DNA of 64,000 bases, taken from positions 62,001 through 126,000 of the forward strand of contig JBBSUG010000004.1 in the NCBI GenBank assembly GCA_038235165.1, given 5' to 3'. This DNA is from GCA-002050365 sp038235165. GTDB taxonomy: Bacteria; Acidobacteriota; Blastocatellia; Pyrinomonadales; Pyrinomonadaceae. Shown here in pieces: positions 43,201 to 50,902 of this stretch (position 1 is the stretch's first letter; every line of letters starts with the position of its first letter). The translations under genes were made by a program, and so were the position numbers. Below the pieces are notes generated by a model, which worked only from the letters and a program-made list of their open reading frames with translations, had not been told where the DNA came from and did no database searches.

Positions 43201-44961
43201 CGCCCGTATTTCGCCCGGTTGAGTTGTAAATGATAATGCGGAAGCGTCTGTACTTAAAGCAAATGTTAGCCAAGTAGGATACGGGAAAACATATATTACT
43301 TCGGTTTTGGTTTCGCCGACGGTGCCGCCGCCGTTGATTGGAGTAATTTTAATGGTTGAAGGAGCGTAACCGGCGGTAAAATCATTTATGAGATTAAAGG
43401 CTTTTACCGCTCCGGCGGATGTTCCCGTAACTTCAAACGGAGTGCCGTCGTTAATTTGAAAGCGAACTTTTCCGGTTGTGCCTTTCCAATCAACGCGCAC
43501 GTCAAAAATGTTGGTCTTGTCAAAACCTGTCAGGAAAACGCCGGGGAACTCGCGTATCACTTCGGAAACAACAGGAACGGGCGTGGTAAAATTTGCAGTG
43601 TAAGTTGAATTGGCTGTCGGCGAAACGGTGTGCGAGATCGCGCCGCCGTCGCTCCAGTTTGACCAAACGTATTGAGTTCCGATGCTTCCGGTTTGCGGTG
43701 AATTAGTTCCGATGGTATGTGTTGAACTCGGTTCCCAATTAAAGATTTGAGTCGAGTTATAAGTTACTCCGTCAACAGTGAAAGAGCGTCCACTCGGATT
43801 TGTTTGCACTGTAGTTTGATATTGAGTAGTGAAACTGGCAGTGTAGTTTACACTTGCCGTCGGCGAAACGGTATGGGTAATTGCGCCGCCGTCGCTCCAA
43901 TTCGACCAAACATATTGTGTTCCAGCAGTTCCGGTTTGCGGTGAATTCGTGCCGATGATATGGGACGAACCTGATTGCCAATTAAAGGTTTGAGGGGAGT
44001 TGTAAGTTGCTCCGTCAACAGTGAAAGAACGTCCAATAGGGTTAGCTTGAACTGTTGCGGCTAAAGTAGTGCTGCCATTGGTTAACTTAAAACCGTGAGT
44101 TTTGCCACTGCTATCTCCATAACCTCCAACGATGTCGCCCGCCGCGTTTATTCCATTTGCTGAGGTATATCCAGAACCAGGCACATCAATGGTCGTGAAA
44201 ACGCCGTTGCTCAATTTGAAACTGCCACTTACACTGCTATCTCTATAATGTCCAACGATGTCGCCCGCTGTGTTTATTCCATATACTTCGGTACTGAGAG
44301 AACCGGGCGGGTCAATGATCGTGAAAACCCCGTTGCTCAACTTGAAGCCGTGATATATGTAGTTGCTAACTGTATAATATCCAACGACATCGCCCGCGTT
44401 GTTTATTCCCTGTGCGAAGGTACCAGTAGAACCGGGCGGGTCAATGGTCGTGAAAACGCCGTTGCTCAACTTGAAGCTGCGATACTTGTCATTGCCATAT
44501 TGTCCAACGATATCGCCCGCGTTGTTTATTCCGTATGCTGAGGTAAAACTAGAACCGGGCAGGTCAATGGTTGTGAAAACGCCGTTGCTTAACTTGAAGC
44601 CGTGACCTCTGCCATCACTATAATGTCCAACGATATCGCCCGCTGTGTTTATTCCATTTGCGCTGGTACCACCATTATAACCGGGCGGGTCAATGGTTGT
44701 GAAAATGCCGTTGCTCAACTTGAAGCCGCGATTTTTGCCATTGCTATCTTGATAACCTCCAACGATATCGCCCGCCGTATTTATTCCATTTGGTGAGGTA
44801 ACCATAGAACCGGGTACGTCAATGGTCGTATAACTACCTGTTTGAGCCGATGTCTCTGCGCCGACTCCGAATAAAAGAATAAACACCGCGATATAAATTA
44901 CGCTTAATCGAAGTGAAAATAGTGATTGGTAAAGACTTTGACGATTGATGTTTAATTTCAT
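40300..44961 (-). CDS. Giant secreted protein with HAF, bacterial-repeat and FG-GAP/VCBS regions
   Basis: 1553 residues. A signal peptide ends near ETSAQ (about residue 40). Residues about 42-300 are at least six HAF-like repeats (FTTIDPPGS...GINNAGDIVG...GFKLSNG). Two near-identical copies of about 68 residues follow (GRSFTVDG.TYNS..FNW...VWSNWSDGGAI), as in InlB/Listeria-Bacteroides-type repeats. The middle has beta-rich domains with no signature I can name. Residues about 1265-1553 hold seven FG-GAP units (DYDGDGKTDIAV..GTWYL..), each with a Ca2+-binding D-x-D-G-D-G loop. Probably an adhesin or surface protein. Own terminator; divergent from the winged-helix regulator. Confidence 0.88.
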   Translation of the reverse strand: MKLNINRQSLYQSLFSLRLSVIYIAVFILLFGVGAETSAQTGSYTTIDVPGSMVTSPNGINTAGDIVGGYQDSNGKNRGFKLSNGIFTTIDPPGYNGGTSANGINTAGDIVGHYSDGRGHGFKLSNGVFTTIDLPGSSFTSAYGINNAGDIVGQYGNDKYRSFKLSNGVFTTIDPPGSTGTFAQGINNAGDVVGYYTVSNYIYHGFKLSNGVFTIIDPPGSLSTEVYGINTAGDIVGHYRDSSVSGSFKLSNGVFTTIDVPGSGYTSANGINAAGDIVGGYGDSSGKTHGFKLTNGSTTLAATVQANPIGRSFTVDGATYNSPQTFNWQSGSSHIIGTNSPQTGTAGTQYVWSNWSDGGAITHTVSPTASVNYTASFTTQYQTTVQTNPSGRSFTVDGVTYNSTQIFNWEPSSTHTIGTNSPQTGSIGTQYVWSNWSDGGAISHTVSPTANSTYTANFTTPVPVVSEVIREFPGVFLTGFDKTNIFDVRVDWKGTTGKVRFQINDGTPFEVTGTSAGAVKAFNLINDFTAGYAPSTIKITPINGGGTVGETKTEVIYVFPYPTWLTFALSTDASALSFTTQPGEIRANFKVKYPNPEFKASGRFDENIPFIGGELGIAKAQGTFTGYASSLGTGSLTLGGETKFRAFGQELSGGANGTGNFLLNQNGLSVTGASLNLNVAGTVSREVSLVTAIPALAPFRRFPVVRAFTDTVTLRGEASPSVAFATTWKQDPITRDLVFNEATGTIGLNLKGIITSKINDHFKFQGWVAGGGNFVIGTPSPYLRSASINFEAGSQLNIDGFFGGQEFAAKVNYGCTITTGTNAAVCESSNSSNLLKATDYFNPQLKLIRPRYERFGKYESFKFGDEQSDKLIADRAISNNSAVNDTIVSNVFANAEPTMLPVGSNGKLLLYVRQNPNLPVLQSTDLAWSYYDGTSWTAPAVITNDTRADFSPVAGVNANGKIVAAWLKIKTPAFNTPVSTFDDLPLYYKQVEVVSAVFDPTTRTWSSETSLTNDAALDTSLRMAKDSNGNLLLTWQSNPSGEFTADSANPATLKYSFWNGSGWNAPAVVASNLSNIGEHAVAIKGNNAFIVFSSDPDINVSNDSKLAVYKWNGISWSQGTVFAAGNIDNQSPNAAYDITGNGQVIWLKGADLVQANLVDSTPQIVRQGSQSTAFYNIRLLNNQRDNFTLIWQEVVDNNPANIFAKIYNPASNTWSDDRRLNQEEWQSKDANGYYDARGNLQLVYLATEILRVTQTTTINGQTYQIPNIPQDGQTDLRLLTVNQTKTIFDFDGDGKADVSVFRPDNGAWYLNQSANGFTGSQFGVSTDKIVPADYDGDGKTDIAVYRSGTWYLNRSQSGFTGVAFGDGNDIPQPADFDGDGKAEIAVWRPSNGTWYVLNLATNQFNAYQFGASTDKPVVGDYDGDGKADYAVYRPSNGTWYLQRSTAGFTGMQFGDANDKPVAADYDGDGKTDVAVFRPSNGTWYLLRSQSGFTGVQFGISSDLPTPADYDGDGKADIAVFRSGTWYLNRSTAGFTGIAFGASTDKPVPNAFVP

Positions 44962-45212
44962 CTTTGAACTTCCTTTTTGTTGATTGTGATTTAATCAATG
45001 TTTAATTACTTTTTAATGCTAAATTTTCCCGTAGATTTAGACCGAAAAATTTATGTTTCAACATAGTAATATAGTAATGGTAAAAAGTGTCGAAATCTTA
45101 CAAAAATAATTTTATTTTCTTTTGACGACAGAGATTTAATTTTGATTTTGCAAATTGCTTTTTTTGTAAATCGGATAATAATGAATCAGTCAATAAAAAG
45201 TCGTTAAAAAAC

Positions 45213-45231
45213 GGCTAAATTTTGGCTAAAT
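45213..45231 (+). promoter_or_regulatory. Direct repeat GGCTAAAT x2, possible operator
   Basis: GGCTAAAT at 45213-45220 is repeated exactly at 45224-45231, an 11-bp period, ending 19 nt ahead of the winged-helix regulator's ATG. Tandem direct repeats about one helical turn apart are how OmpR-type winged helices usually bind, so autoregulation is a reasonable guess. No experimental site is known. Confidence 0.4.
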
Positions 45232-45250
45232 CTCGTTTCGTTACATTTAA

Positions 45251-47221
45251 ATGCTCAAAACAGAAGACATAATATCAGTGGCTGATTCGCCTGAAACACC
45301 TCGCTTTTATCATTTCGGCGAGTTTCGGATGAATTTAACTGATGAGACCCTTTGGCAAAACGGGGAAAAACTGCGAATTAACCGGCGCAGTTTTCAGATT
45401 TTGTATCTGCTCGTCGAACGTGCCGGACAAATTATTACCAAACAGGAATTTTTCGATACGATTTGGAAAGACACTTTTGTCAGCGACAACAGTTTGACCG
45501 TAACGATGACGACGCTTCGCAAAGTTTTGGGCGACGATGCCAAAGATGCGAAGTTTATCGAAAACCTGCCGCGCAAAGGTTATCGGTTTATCGGTGAGGT
45601 GAAAGTTGGCGGCGACGAACCGCCGATTGTTCAAGTGGAAGAAGAAAATATCATCGCGCCGGTGGCGGATGTTGAAGAGCAAAACATCATCGCGCCGACA
45701 GCAGATGTCGGAAAGAAAAAGGTTTTTAAAAATCGGAAGGTTCTCTTTGGGATTTCGGCGGCTTGTCTGATGGTTATAGTTGTTCTCGGATTTAATTATT
45801 ACGGCTTTTCGCGTCTTCGCAGCAGTTCGGCAAACGCTCTTCAAATCGAATCCGTCGCCGTTCTGCCGTTTGAAAATCAGAATCCCGACACCGAATATCT
45901 TTCGGACGGATTGACCGAAAGCGTTATCAATAATTTGTCTGCGCTCTCGAATCTGCGCGTCATCAGCCGCAATTCCGTTTTTCAGTATAAAAATAAACCG
46001 ACGGATTCGATGACCGTCGGGCGCGAATTGAATGTCAACGCGGTCTTAACCGGCAGATTTTCTCAGCGCGGCGACGATTTGACGGTTAACGCCGAATTGA
46101 CGGACGTGCGCGACAACCGGCAAATTTGGGGACGACAATATTCTCGCAAAGCATCCGACGAATTTGCTCTGCGGCAGGAAATGGCGCGTGACATTACCGA
46201 AGCGTTGCGCTCGAAAATAACGAGCCAAGAACGACAACGATTAGCAAAGGGCGAAACCGATAATCCCGAAGCCTTTCGCCTTTATCTAAAAGGGCGTTTT
46301 TACTGGAACAAGCGGACGGATGAAGGTTTTGAGAAAGCAGTTCAATTTTTTAATCAGGCACTTGAAAAAGACCCGACTTACGCGCTGGCTTATGTCGGAT
46401 TAGCCAGTTGCTATTTGAGCGGAAATTTTAAATATACCGATACATCCGCAAAAAGAGTGGCGATGGTTGAAGCCGCAATGCAAAAGGCATTGGAAATTGA
46501 TGATACGCTGGGCGAAGCATATGCTGTTCTGGCAATTAATAAATGCTATTACGAATGGGACTTTGCAAGTGCCGAGCGAGAATACAAACGAGCCGTCGAG
46601 TTAAGCCCGAATTACGCGACGGCGCATCATTGGTATGCTGATTTTTTGGCAATGACAGGGCGATTCGATGAAAGTTTTGCGGAATATGATCGGGCATTAA
46701 AACTCGATCCGCTTTCGCTCGCCGTCAATACGGATTTGGGGCTGACATATTACTACGCCCGTCAGTCTGATGTCGCCATCAATCACCTGAATAAACTGAA
46801 GGAAATAGACCCGAACTATGCGCGAACATATTTATTTTTGGGGCAAATTTATAAGGGAGAAAATATGTTTGAAGACTCAATCGCGGCTTACCACAATTAT
46901 TCAACTCTGACGGGAGACGATACGCAGGAATCTATAAAGAGAAGTGAAATACTCGGAGATTCTTTCAAAACATCGGGCGCGAAAGGCTATTGGAAAAAAT
47001 CGCTGGAATTTGCCCTAGAAAATAAAGGTTTCAATACTGTGCAGATGGCAACAATCTATGCACAGCTCGGTGAACGGGACAAGGCATTTGAGCTTTTGGA
47101 AAAAGGATATAACGGGCGCGACACAGTTCTGCTCTGGCTAAAAGTCTCGCCTGAATTTGATAGCCTTCGTTCCGATCCGCGCTTTGACGATTTAATGCGC
47201 CGCGTCGGGTTACCGCTTTAA
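45251..47221 (+). CDS. Transmembrane winged-helix (OmpR/CadC-type) regulator with TPR domain
   Basis: 656 residues. Residues about 18-120 are an OmpR/PhoB-type winged helix (FGEFRMNL, SFQILYLLVERAGQ, NSLTVTMTTLRKVLGDD, GYRFIGEV). A membrane segment lies near 160-180 (ISAACLMVIVVLGFNYY). Residues about 195-300 are a TolB/FlgO-like beta domain (VAVLPFENQNPDTEYLSDGL), then TPR repeats run to about residue 650. It resembles CadC/ToxR-like one-component regulators that sense outside and bind DNA inside, a large family in Acidobacteriota. Target unknown; the divergent giant secreted gene is a candidate. Confidence 0.9.
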   Translation: MLKTEDIISVADSPETPRFYHFGEFRMNLTDETLWQNGEKLRINRRSFQILYLLVERAGQIITKQEFFDTIWKDTFVSDNSLTVTMTTLRKVLGDDAKDAKFIENLPRKGYRFIGEVKVGGDEPPIVQVEEENIIAPVADVEEQNIIAPTADVGKKKVFKNRKVLFGISAACLMVIVVLGFNYYGFSRLRSSSANALQIESVAVLPFENQNPDTEYLSDGLTESVINNLSALSNLRVISRNSVFQYKNKPTDSMTVGRELNVNAVLTGRFSQRGDDLTVNAELTDVRDNRQIWGRQYSRKASDEFALRQEMARDITEALRSKITSQERQRLAKGETDNPEAFRLYLKGRFYWNKRTDEGFEKAVQFFNQALEKDPTYALAYVGLASCYLSGNFKYTDTSAKRVAMVEAAMQKALEIDDTLGEAYAVLAINKCYYEWDFASAEREYKRAVELSPNYATAHHWYADFLAMTGRFDESFAEYDRALKLDPLSLAVNTDLGLTYYYARQSDVAINHLNKLKEIDPNYARTYLFLGQIYKGENMFEDSIAAYHNYSTLTGDDTQESIKRSEILGDSFKTSGAKGYWKKSLEFALENKGFNTVQMATIYAQLGERDKAFELLEKGYNGRDTVLLWLKVSPEFDSLRSDPRFDDLMRRVGLPL

Positions 47222-47227
47222 ATCAAA

Positions 47228-47259
47228 AAAAGACAAGTTCTGTCAAAAACTTGTCTTTT
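47228..47259 (+). terminator. Terminator of the winged-helix gene
   Basis: AAAAGACAAGTT pairs perfectly with AACTTGTCTTTT over 12 bp. It sits just ahead of the 3' end of the oppositely oriented tRNA and could serve both. Confidence 0.85.
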
Positions 47260-47268
47260 GTAAGTTAT

Positions 47269-47344
47269 TGGTGGGTCGTGCTGGTTTTGAACCAGCGACC
47301 CGCGGATTAAGAGTCCGCTGCTCTACCAACTGAGCTAACGACCC
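47269..47344 (-). tRNA. tRNA-Lys (anticodon CUU)
   Basis: 76 nt with an encoded CCA end. Acceptor GGGTCGT pairs with ACGACCC; the D arm has TAGCTCAGTTGGTAGAGCA; anticodon stem GCGGA/TCCGC encloses a loop with CTT; the T arm is GCTGG/CCAGC around TTCAAAA. Anticodon CUU reads the Lys codon AAG. Confidence 0.96.
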
Positions 47345-47452
47345 AATAAATCGAACAAAACGGATTATAGCAAGATTGAAAAACAAAGTCCAAAAATTGA
47401 TTCGGGCTGCTACAAACGAATAGTTCTTACACAAACCCAAAACACTATTTTT

Positions 47453-47543
47453 ACCACAGATGCACACCGATGAAATCGGATAAGAAATTAGAAAAATTGT
47501 TTTATCTTCTTCTTATCCGATTTCATCAGTGTGCATCTGTGGT
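47453..47543. repeat. Long inverted repeat (34-bp arms)
   Basis: Arms 47453-47486 and 47510-47543 are complementary at 33 of 34 positions (ACCACAGATGCACAC...), around a 23-nt loop. It lies upstream of the zinc-ribbon kinase and behind no gene that needs a terminator. From memory, ACCACAGATGCACAC-like palindromes recur between genes in several phyla, so this may be a MITE-like element. Confidence 0.85.
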
Positions 47544-47643
47544 AGAATTTCCTCCATTCCAACTTTGAATAAGTCCTGAACAAATCAAAAATTTTTGCGT
47601 TCATAATTTGGTAAATGCCTTGTAAACAGTGAAAATAGAAAAG

Positions 47644-49263
47644 ATGAAGGAATGTCCGAAATGTGAGGTTTGTTACGACGACAATGTCAATTTTTGTCCG
47701 CAGGATCAAACGCCGACGCGCCTTAGTTTGCCGGGCGGCAGATTGCTCGCCAATCGTTACCTGCTCGAAAAACGAATCGGGCGCGGCGCGATGGGACAGG
47801 TTTACTTAGCGAAGGACGAGAATTTGGGAACGCGCCGCGTCGCCGTCAAAACCGTGCGGCAGGACATTTTGAGCAATGAAGATTTAGCCGAAGGCGAGGC
47901 GATTGTGCGGTTTGAACGTGAGGCGCGGGCGGCGGCTTCAATCAGCCATCCGCACATCGTTGACGTAACCGATTTCGGTGAAAGTGCGGACGGCGTTTTC
48001 TATCTCGTGATGGAATATGTCGAGGGCGAAACTTTGCATCGTCTGCTCAGACGTGAAGGAACACTGCCGGTCAAACGCGCCGTCAATCTGCTGCGGCAAA
48101 TCGCCGACGGCGTGGAAGCGGCGCACGATGCCGGTGTGCTGCACCGAGATTTAAAGCCCGCCAATATTTTTATAATGACGAAGGGCAAGGGCGACGGTTT
48201 TATCAAGGTCGGCGATTTCGGGCTGGCGAAAATTGTCAGTCAAACCGTGACCGACACGAGTTCAAACGCAACACCTTCGTCACGCGGAATTATCGGCACA
48301 CCGGAATTTATGTCGCCCGAACAGATGCAGCCGGAACTCGGCGTGGACGTTCGCGCCGATATTTACGCGCTCGGCACGATTGCTTATTTGATGCTCGGCG
48401 GCAAAACTCCTTTTTCCGGCGATATGATGCAGCTCGTGATGCAGAAAATTATGCACGCGCCGCCGCCTCTCTCGACGATTCGCACTGATATCCCGAAAGA
48501 TGTCGAACAGGCAGTGATGCGGGCGTTGGAAATTGATCAGAATAAACGTCCGGGAAGCGTCGGCGCGTGGATCGAAGAACTCGAAAACGCGGCGCAGGAT
48601 GTTGACGAAAAAAATAACGCCGCCGGTTCAGCTCGTCTCGTTATTCTGGCTCCGAACGGCGCGGAAGTTTACATCAACGATGAAAGAAAGGGAATCATCG
48701 GCAGTTCGGGCAGACTCGTGTTGTCAACCGTTCCTGCCGGTCAGCATATTTTAAGAGTTTGCAAAACAGGCGAAAAGGACGACGAACGCGTGATCGAAGT
48801 CCGCGAGGGAACGGACGAGCAGGTTATTCAGGCGCAGCTCAAAACTCTGCACGGTGCGAACAGTCAGCCGTCGTCGTCGCAAACTGGCAGCAGCGGTGTT
48901 CATTCAAGTATAATGCCGGGAATCGTCGCCTGCGCGAGTTGTCAGGCGCGGTTTGCCGAAGGCGTAAAATTCTGCGGTCGGTGCGGCAATAACTCTTTCT
49001 ACGTCATCAGCGAAGGCGAAAAAAAGGAAAATTTTCCGTGTCCGAACTGCGCGGCGGATTTGCCCGCCGCCTCTAAATTTTGCGGTCGCTGCGGATCGAA
49101 TATTAGTCAGACGAGCGGATTGGCGGCGCAGCAACCGGTCGTTTTCCGGGCGGGTATCTCGCCGAATGTGAGCCGCCCGCCCGACAAAATCTGCGGTGCC
49201 TGCGGCGGAAAATTCCCGGCGCATATCAAATATTGCGGTCGCTGCGGCAATCATTTAGGCTGA
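47644..49263 (+). CDS. Ser/Thr kinase flanked by zinc-ribbon modules
   Basis: About 539 residues (GTG 47629 is an alternative start). The N-terminus has C-P-K-C-x2-C-Y-D-D-x3-F-C-P-x-D, a short Cys module. The kinase domain follows (GRGAMGQVY, AVKTV, HRDLKPANI, DFGLAK, GTPEFMSPEQ), then a PEGA-like beta domain (VILAPNGAEVYINDERKG), then three zinc ribbons of C-x2-C...F/Y-C-G-R-C-G type (CASCQARF, CPNCAADL, CGACGGKF). No membrane segment, so cytoplasmic. First of four genes in one direction with related modules. Confidence 0.92.
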   Translation: MKECPKCEVCYDDNVNFCPQDQTPTRLSLPGGRLLANRYLLEKRIGRGAMGQVYLAKDENLGTRRVAVKTVRQDILSNEDLAEGEAIVRFEREARAAASISHPHIVDVTDFGESADGVFYLVMEYVEGETLHRLLRREGTLPVKRAVNLLRQIADGVEAAHDAGVLHRDLKPANIFIMTKGKGDGFIKVGDFGLAKIVSQTVTDTSSNATPSSRGIIGTPEFMSPEQMQPELGVDVRADIYALGTIAYLMLGGKTPFSGDMMQLVMQKIMHAPPPLSTIRTDIPKDVEQAVMRALEIDQNKRPGSVGAWIEELENAAQDVDEKNNAAGSARLVILAPNGAEVYINDERKGIIGSSGRLVLSTVPAGQHILRVCKTGEKDDERVIEVREGTDEQVIQAQLKTLHGANSQPSSSQTGSSGVHSSIMPGIVACASCQARFAEGVKFCGRCGNNSFYVISEGEKKENFPCPNCAADLPAASKFCGRCGSNISQTSGLAAQQPVVFRAGISPNVSRPPDKICGACGGKFPAHIKYCGRCGNHLG

Positions 49264-49355
49264 AAATAAATCAATTCGTTTGTCTTTTTAGGCGAAAAAT
49301 AAAGTATAATACTTAAAACTGCTTTCAGTTCCCGCCGCAAAGTAGGAATAAAGAG

Positions 49356-50327
49356 ATGAAAATTTGCCCAAAATGCCAAAAAAATTATGTGGATGAAAGC
49401 CTTAATTTTTGTTTAAACGACGGTTCGGCACTGATGTCTGCTGTCAAAACCGAGAACGCGCTGCCCGAAACCGTTTTTATCAATCAGCCGCGTTCGACCA
49501 ATCCGCCCGACAACGCCGGTCGGCAGCCGGATTTTCAAAACAATCCGAATAATTGGAGCAACCCGCATCAAGCGGCGGCGATGCCCGTCAAAAAACCGAG
49601 AACCTGGATGTGGGCTGTCGGTATCCTGGGCGTTTTGGTTCTGCTGTGCGGCGGCGGACTAATTGGATTCGTTGCTCTGGTGGCGAATGTTGATACTGAA
49701 AATTCGAATATTGTTGACGACATTAACAGACGAATTTTAAATTCCAATTCATCTTCGACTAATTCCTCTGTCAATGCGCCGAAGAAAAACAGCAGCGCGA
49801 AAACGATTGACTTAAATTTATTCGATAAAAAATTTCCCGAATACGGTAGTTTGGAAGTGCAAAACGACGAATTGGTGATGAGTTCCAAAAGAAAAGGAAC
49901 TTATTTTGTGATTGTCCCGACAGTCAATTACAAAACCGAAAATGCCGTGACGAAAATCACCGTCAGAAACATTAATCAGGAAGACACCGATTTGGGATTC
50001 GGTTTGGTGTTTCACAGCGCGACGACTCCGCTCAAACAGGATTACGCTTTTCTGATTGACTCCGAGGGCAAAAAATACCGCGTCGTCAAACACGCCGACC
50101 AAAAGGAAACCGATGAAATAAAATGGACGAAATCTTCCGCGATTAAAGACGGGACGCAGGAAAATGTATTGGAAATGCGCGACGAAGACGGCAGTATGAA
50201 ATTTTTTATCAACGGGGAAGCGGTCAACTCCTTGAAAAATACCGACGGTTATAAAGGCGGCGTGTCGGGATTGTATGCCGCCGATGCCATTCCGGTCGCT
50301 TTCTCGCAGCTTGAAATCAGTAACTAA
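49356..50327 (+). CDS. Cys-motif membrane protein with lectin-like C-terminal domain
   Basis: 323 residues. N-terminal C-P-K-C-x3-Y-x-D-x4-F-C-L-N-D module, a Pro/Asn-rich linker, a single membrane segment (AVGILGVLVLLCGGGLIGFVALV, in part) near residues 84-108, an Asn/Ser-rich spacer, then about 180 residues of beta-rich domain resembling the DUF1080/LamG-like concanavalin fold (FGLVFHSA, FFINGEAV, SGLYAADAIPVAFSQLEI, in parts). The Cys module would be inside and the lectin-like domain outside. Shares the Cys module with the genes on both sides. Confidence 0.8.
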   Translation: MKICPKCQKNYVDESLNFCLNDGSALMSAVKTENALPETVFINQPRSTNPPDNAGRQPDFQNNPNNWSNPHQAAAMPVKKPRTWMWAVGILGVLVLLCGGGLIGFVALVANVDTENSNIVDDINRRILNSNSSSTNSSVNAPKKNSSAKTIDLNLFDKKFPEYGSLEVQNDELVMSSKRKGTYFVIVPTVNYKTENAVTKITVRNINQEDTDLGFGLVFHSATTPLKQDYAFLIDSEGKKYRVVKHADQKETDEIKWTKSSAIKDGTQENVLEMRDEDGSMKFFINGEAVNSLKNTDGYKGGVSGLYAADAIPVAFSQLEISN

Positions 50328-50345
50328 TTGTGACCCATTTGAAAT

Positions 50346-50855
50346 ATGAAAACTTGTCCGGTCTGCCGCCAAACTTATAATGACAGCGAACAAAAATTTT
50401 GTTTGAACGACGGCGCAATGCTGACGGGTTCAAAAGACGACGCGCCGCCGACACTGATTATGGATCCGCCGCGCGTTACCAATGAAACCTGGCGAAACCC
50501 CGAACAGCCGGGTTGGCAGAGCCAGCCGCCAGCCGTGCCGTGGCAAAATCAATCTAACATCCAAAATCAGGGTTTCGCGCCGCCGATGATGACGATGCCA
50601 AAACCGGATCAGACGCTGCCGACCGTTTCGTTAGTTTTAGGAATTTTGGGGTTCGTGTTAGTTTGTTGTTGGGGCGGTATTCCGCTCGGCATCGCGGCGG
50701 CGATTACCGGCTATCTCGGAATGAACAACGCCAACAACGACCCGCAGCAGTACGGCGGGCGCGGAATGGCGATTGCCGGTTTAATTCTCGGCGTGGTAAG
50801 TATTTTAAGTTCGATTGTTTACATTATTATTGCCATTTTTGGCAGTATTAAATAA
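50346..50855 (+). CDS. Cys-motif protein with DUF4190-like membrane domain
   Basis: 169 residues. N-terminal C-P-V-C-x3-Y-x-D-x4-F-C-L-N-D module, then a Gln/Pro/Asn-rich linker, then a DUF4190-like pair of membrane helices (LVLGILGFVLVCCWGGIPLG, in part; GMAIAGLILGVVSILSSI, in part) joined by a GYLGMNNANN loop. Starts 18 nt after the preceding stop, so one operon. Function unknown. Confidence 0.82.
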   Translation: MKTCPVCRQTYNDSEQKFCLNDGAMLTGSKDDAPPTLIMDPPRVTNETWRNPEQPGWQSQPPAVPWQNQSNIQNQGFAPPMMTMPKPDQTLPTVSLVLGILGFVLVCCWGGIPLGIAAAITGYLGMNNANNDPQQYGGRGMAIAGLILGVVSILSSIVYIIIAIFGSIK

Positions 50856-50902
50856 GAGAATAAACCCAATTTATTAAAAGGATTTAAGTAGATTATTTAT
50901 TG

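Noticed and set aside
44080..44830. Evenly spaced direct repeats resembling a CRISPR array
   Set aside because: The repeats and the parts between them translate in one frame as HAF-type protein repeats of the giant secreted gene.
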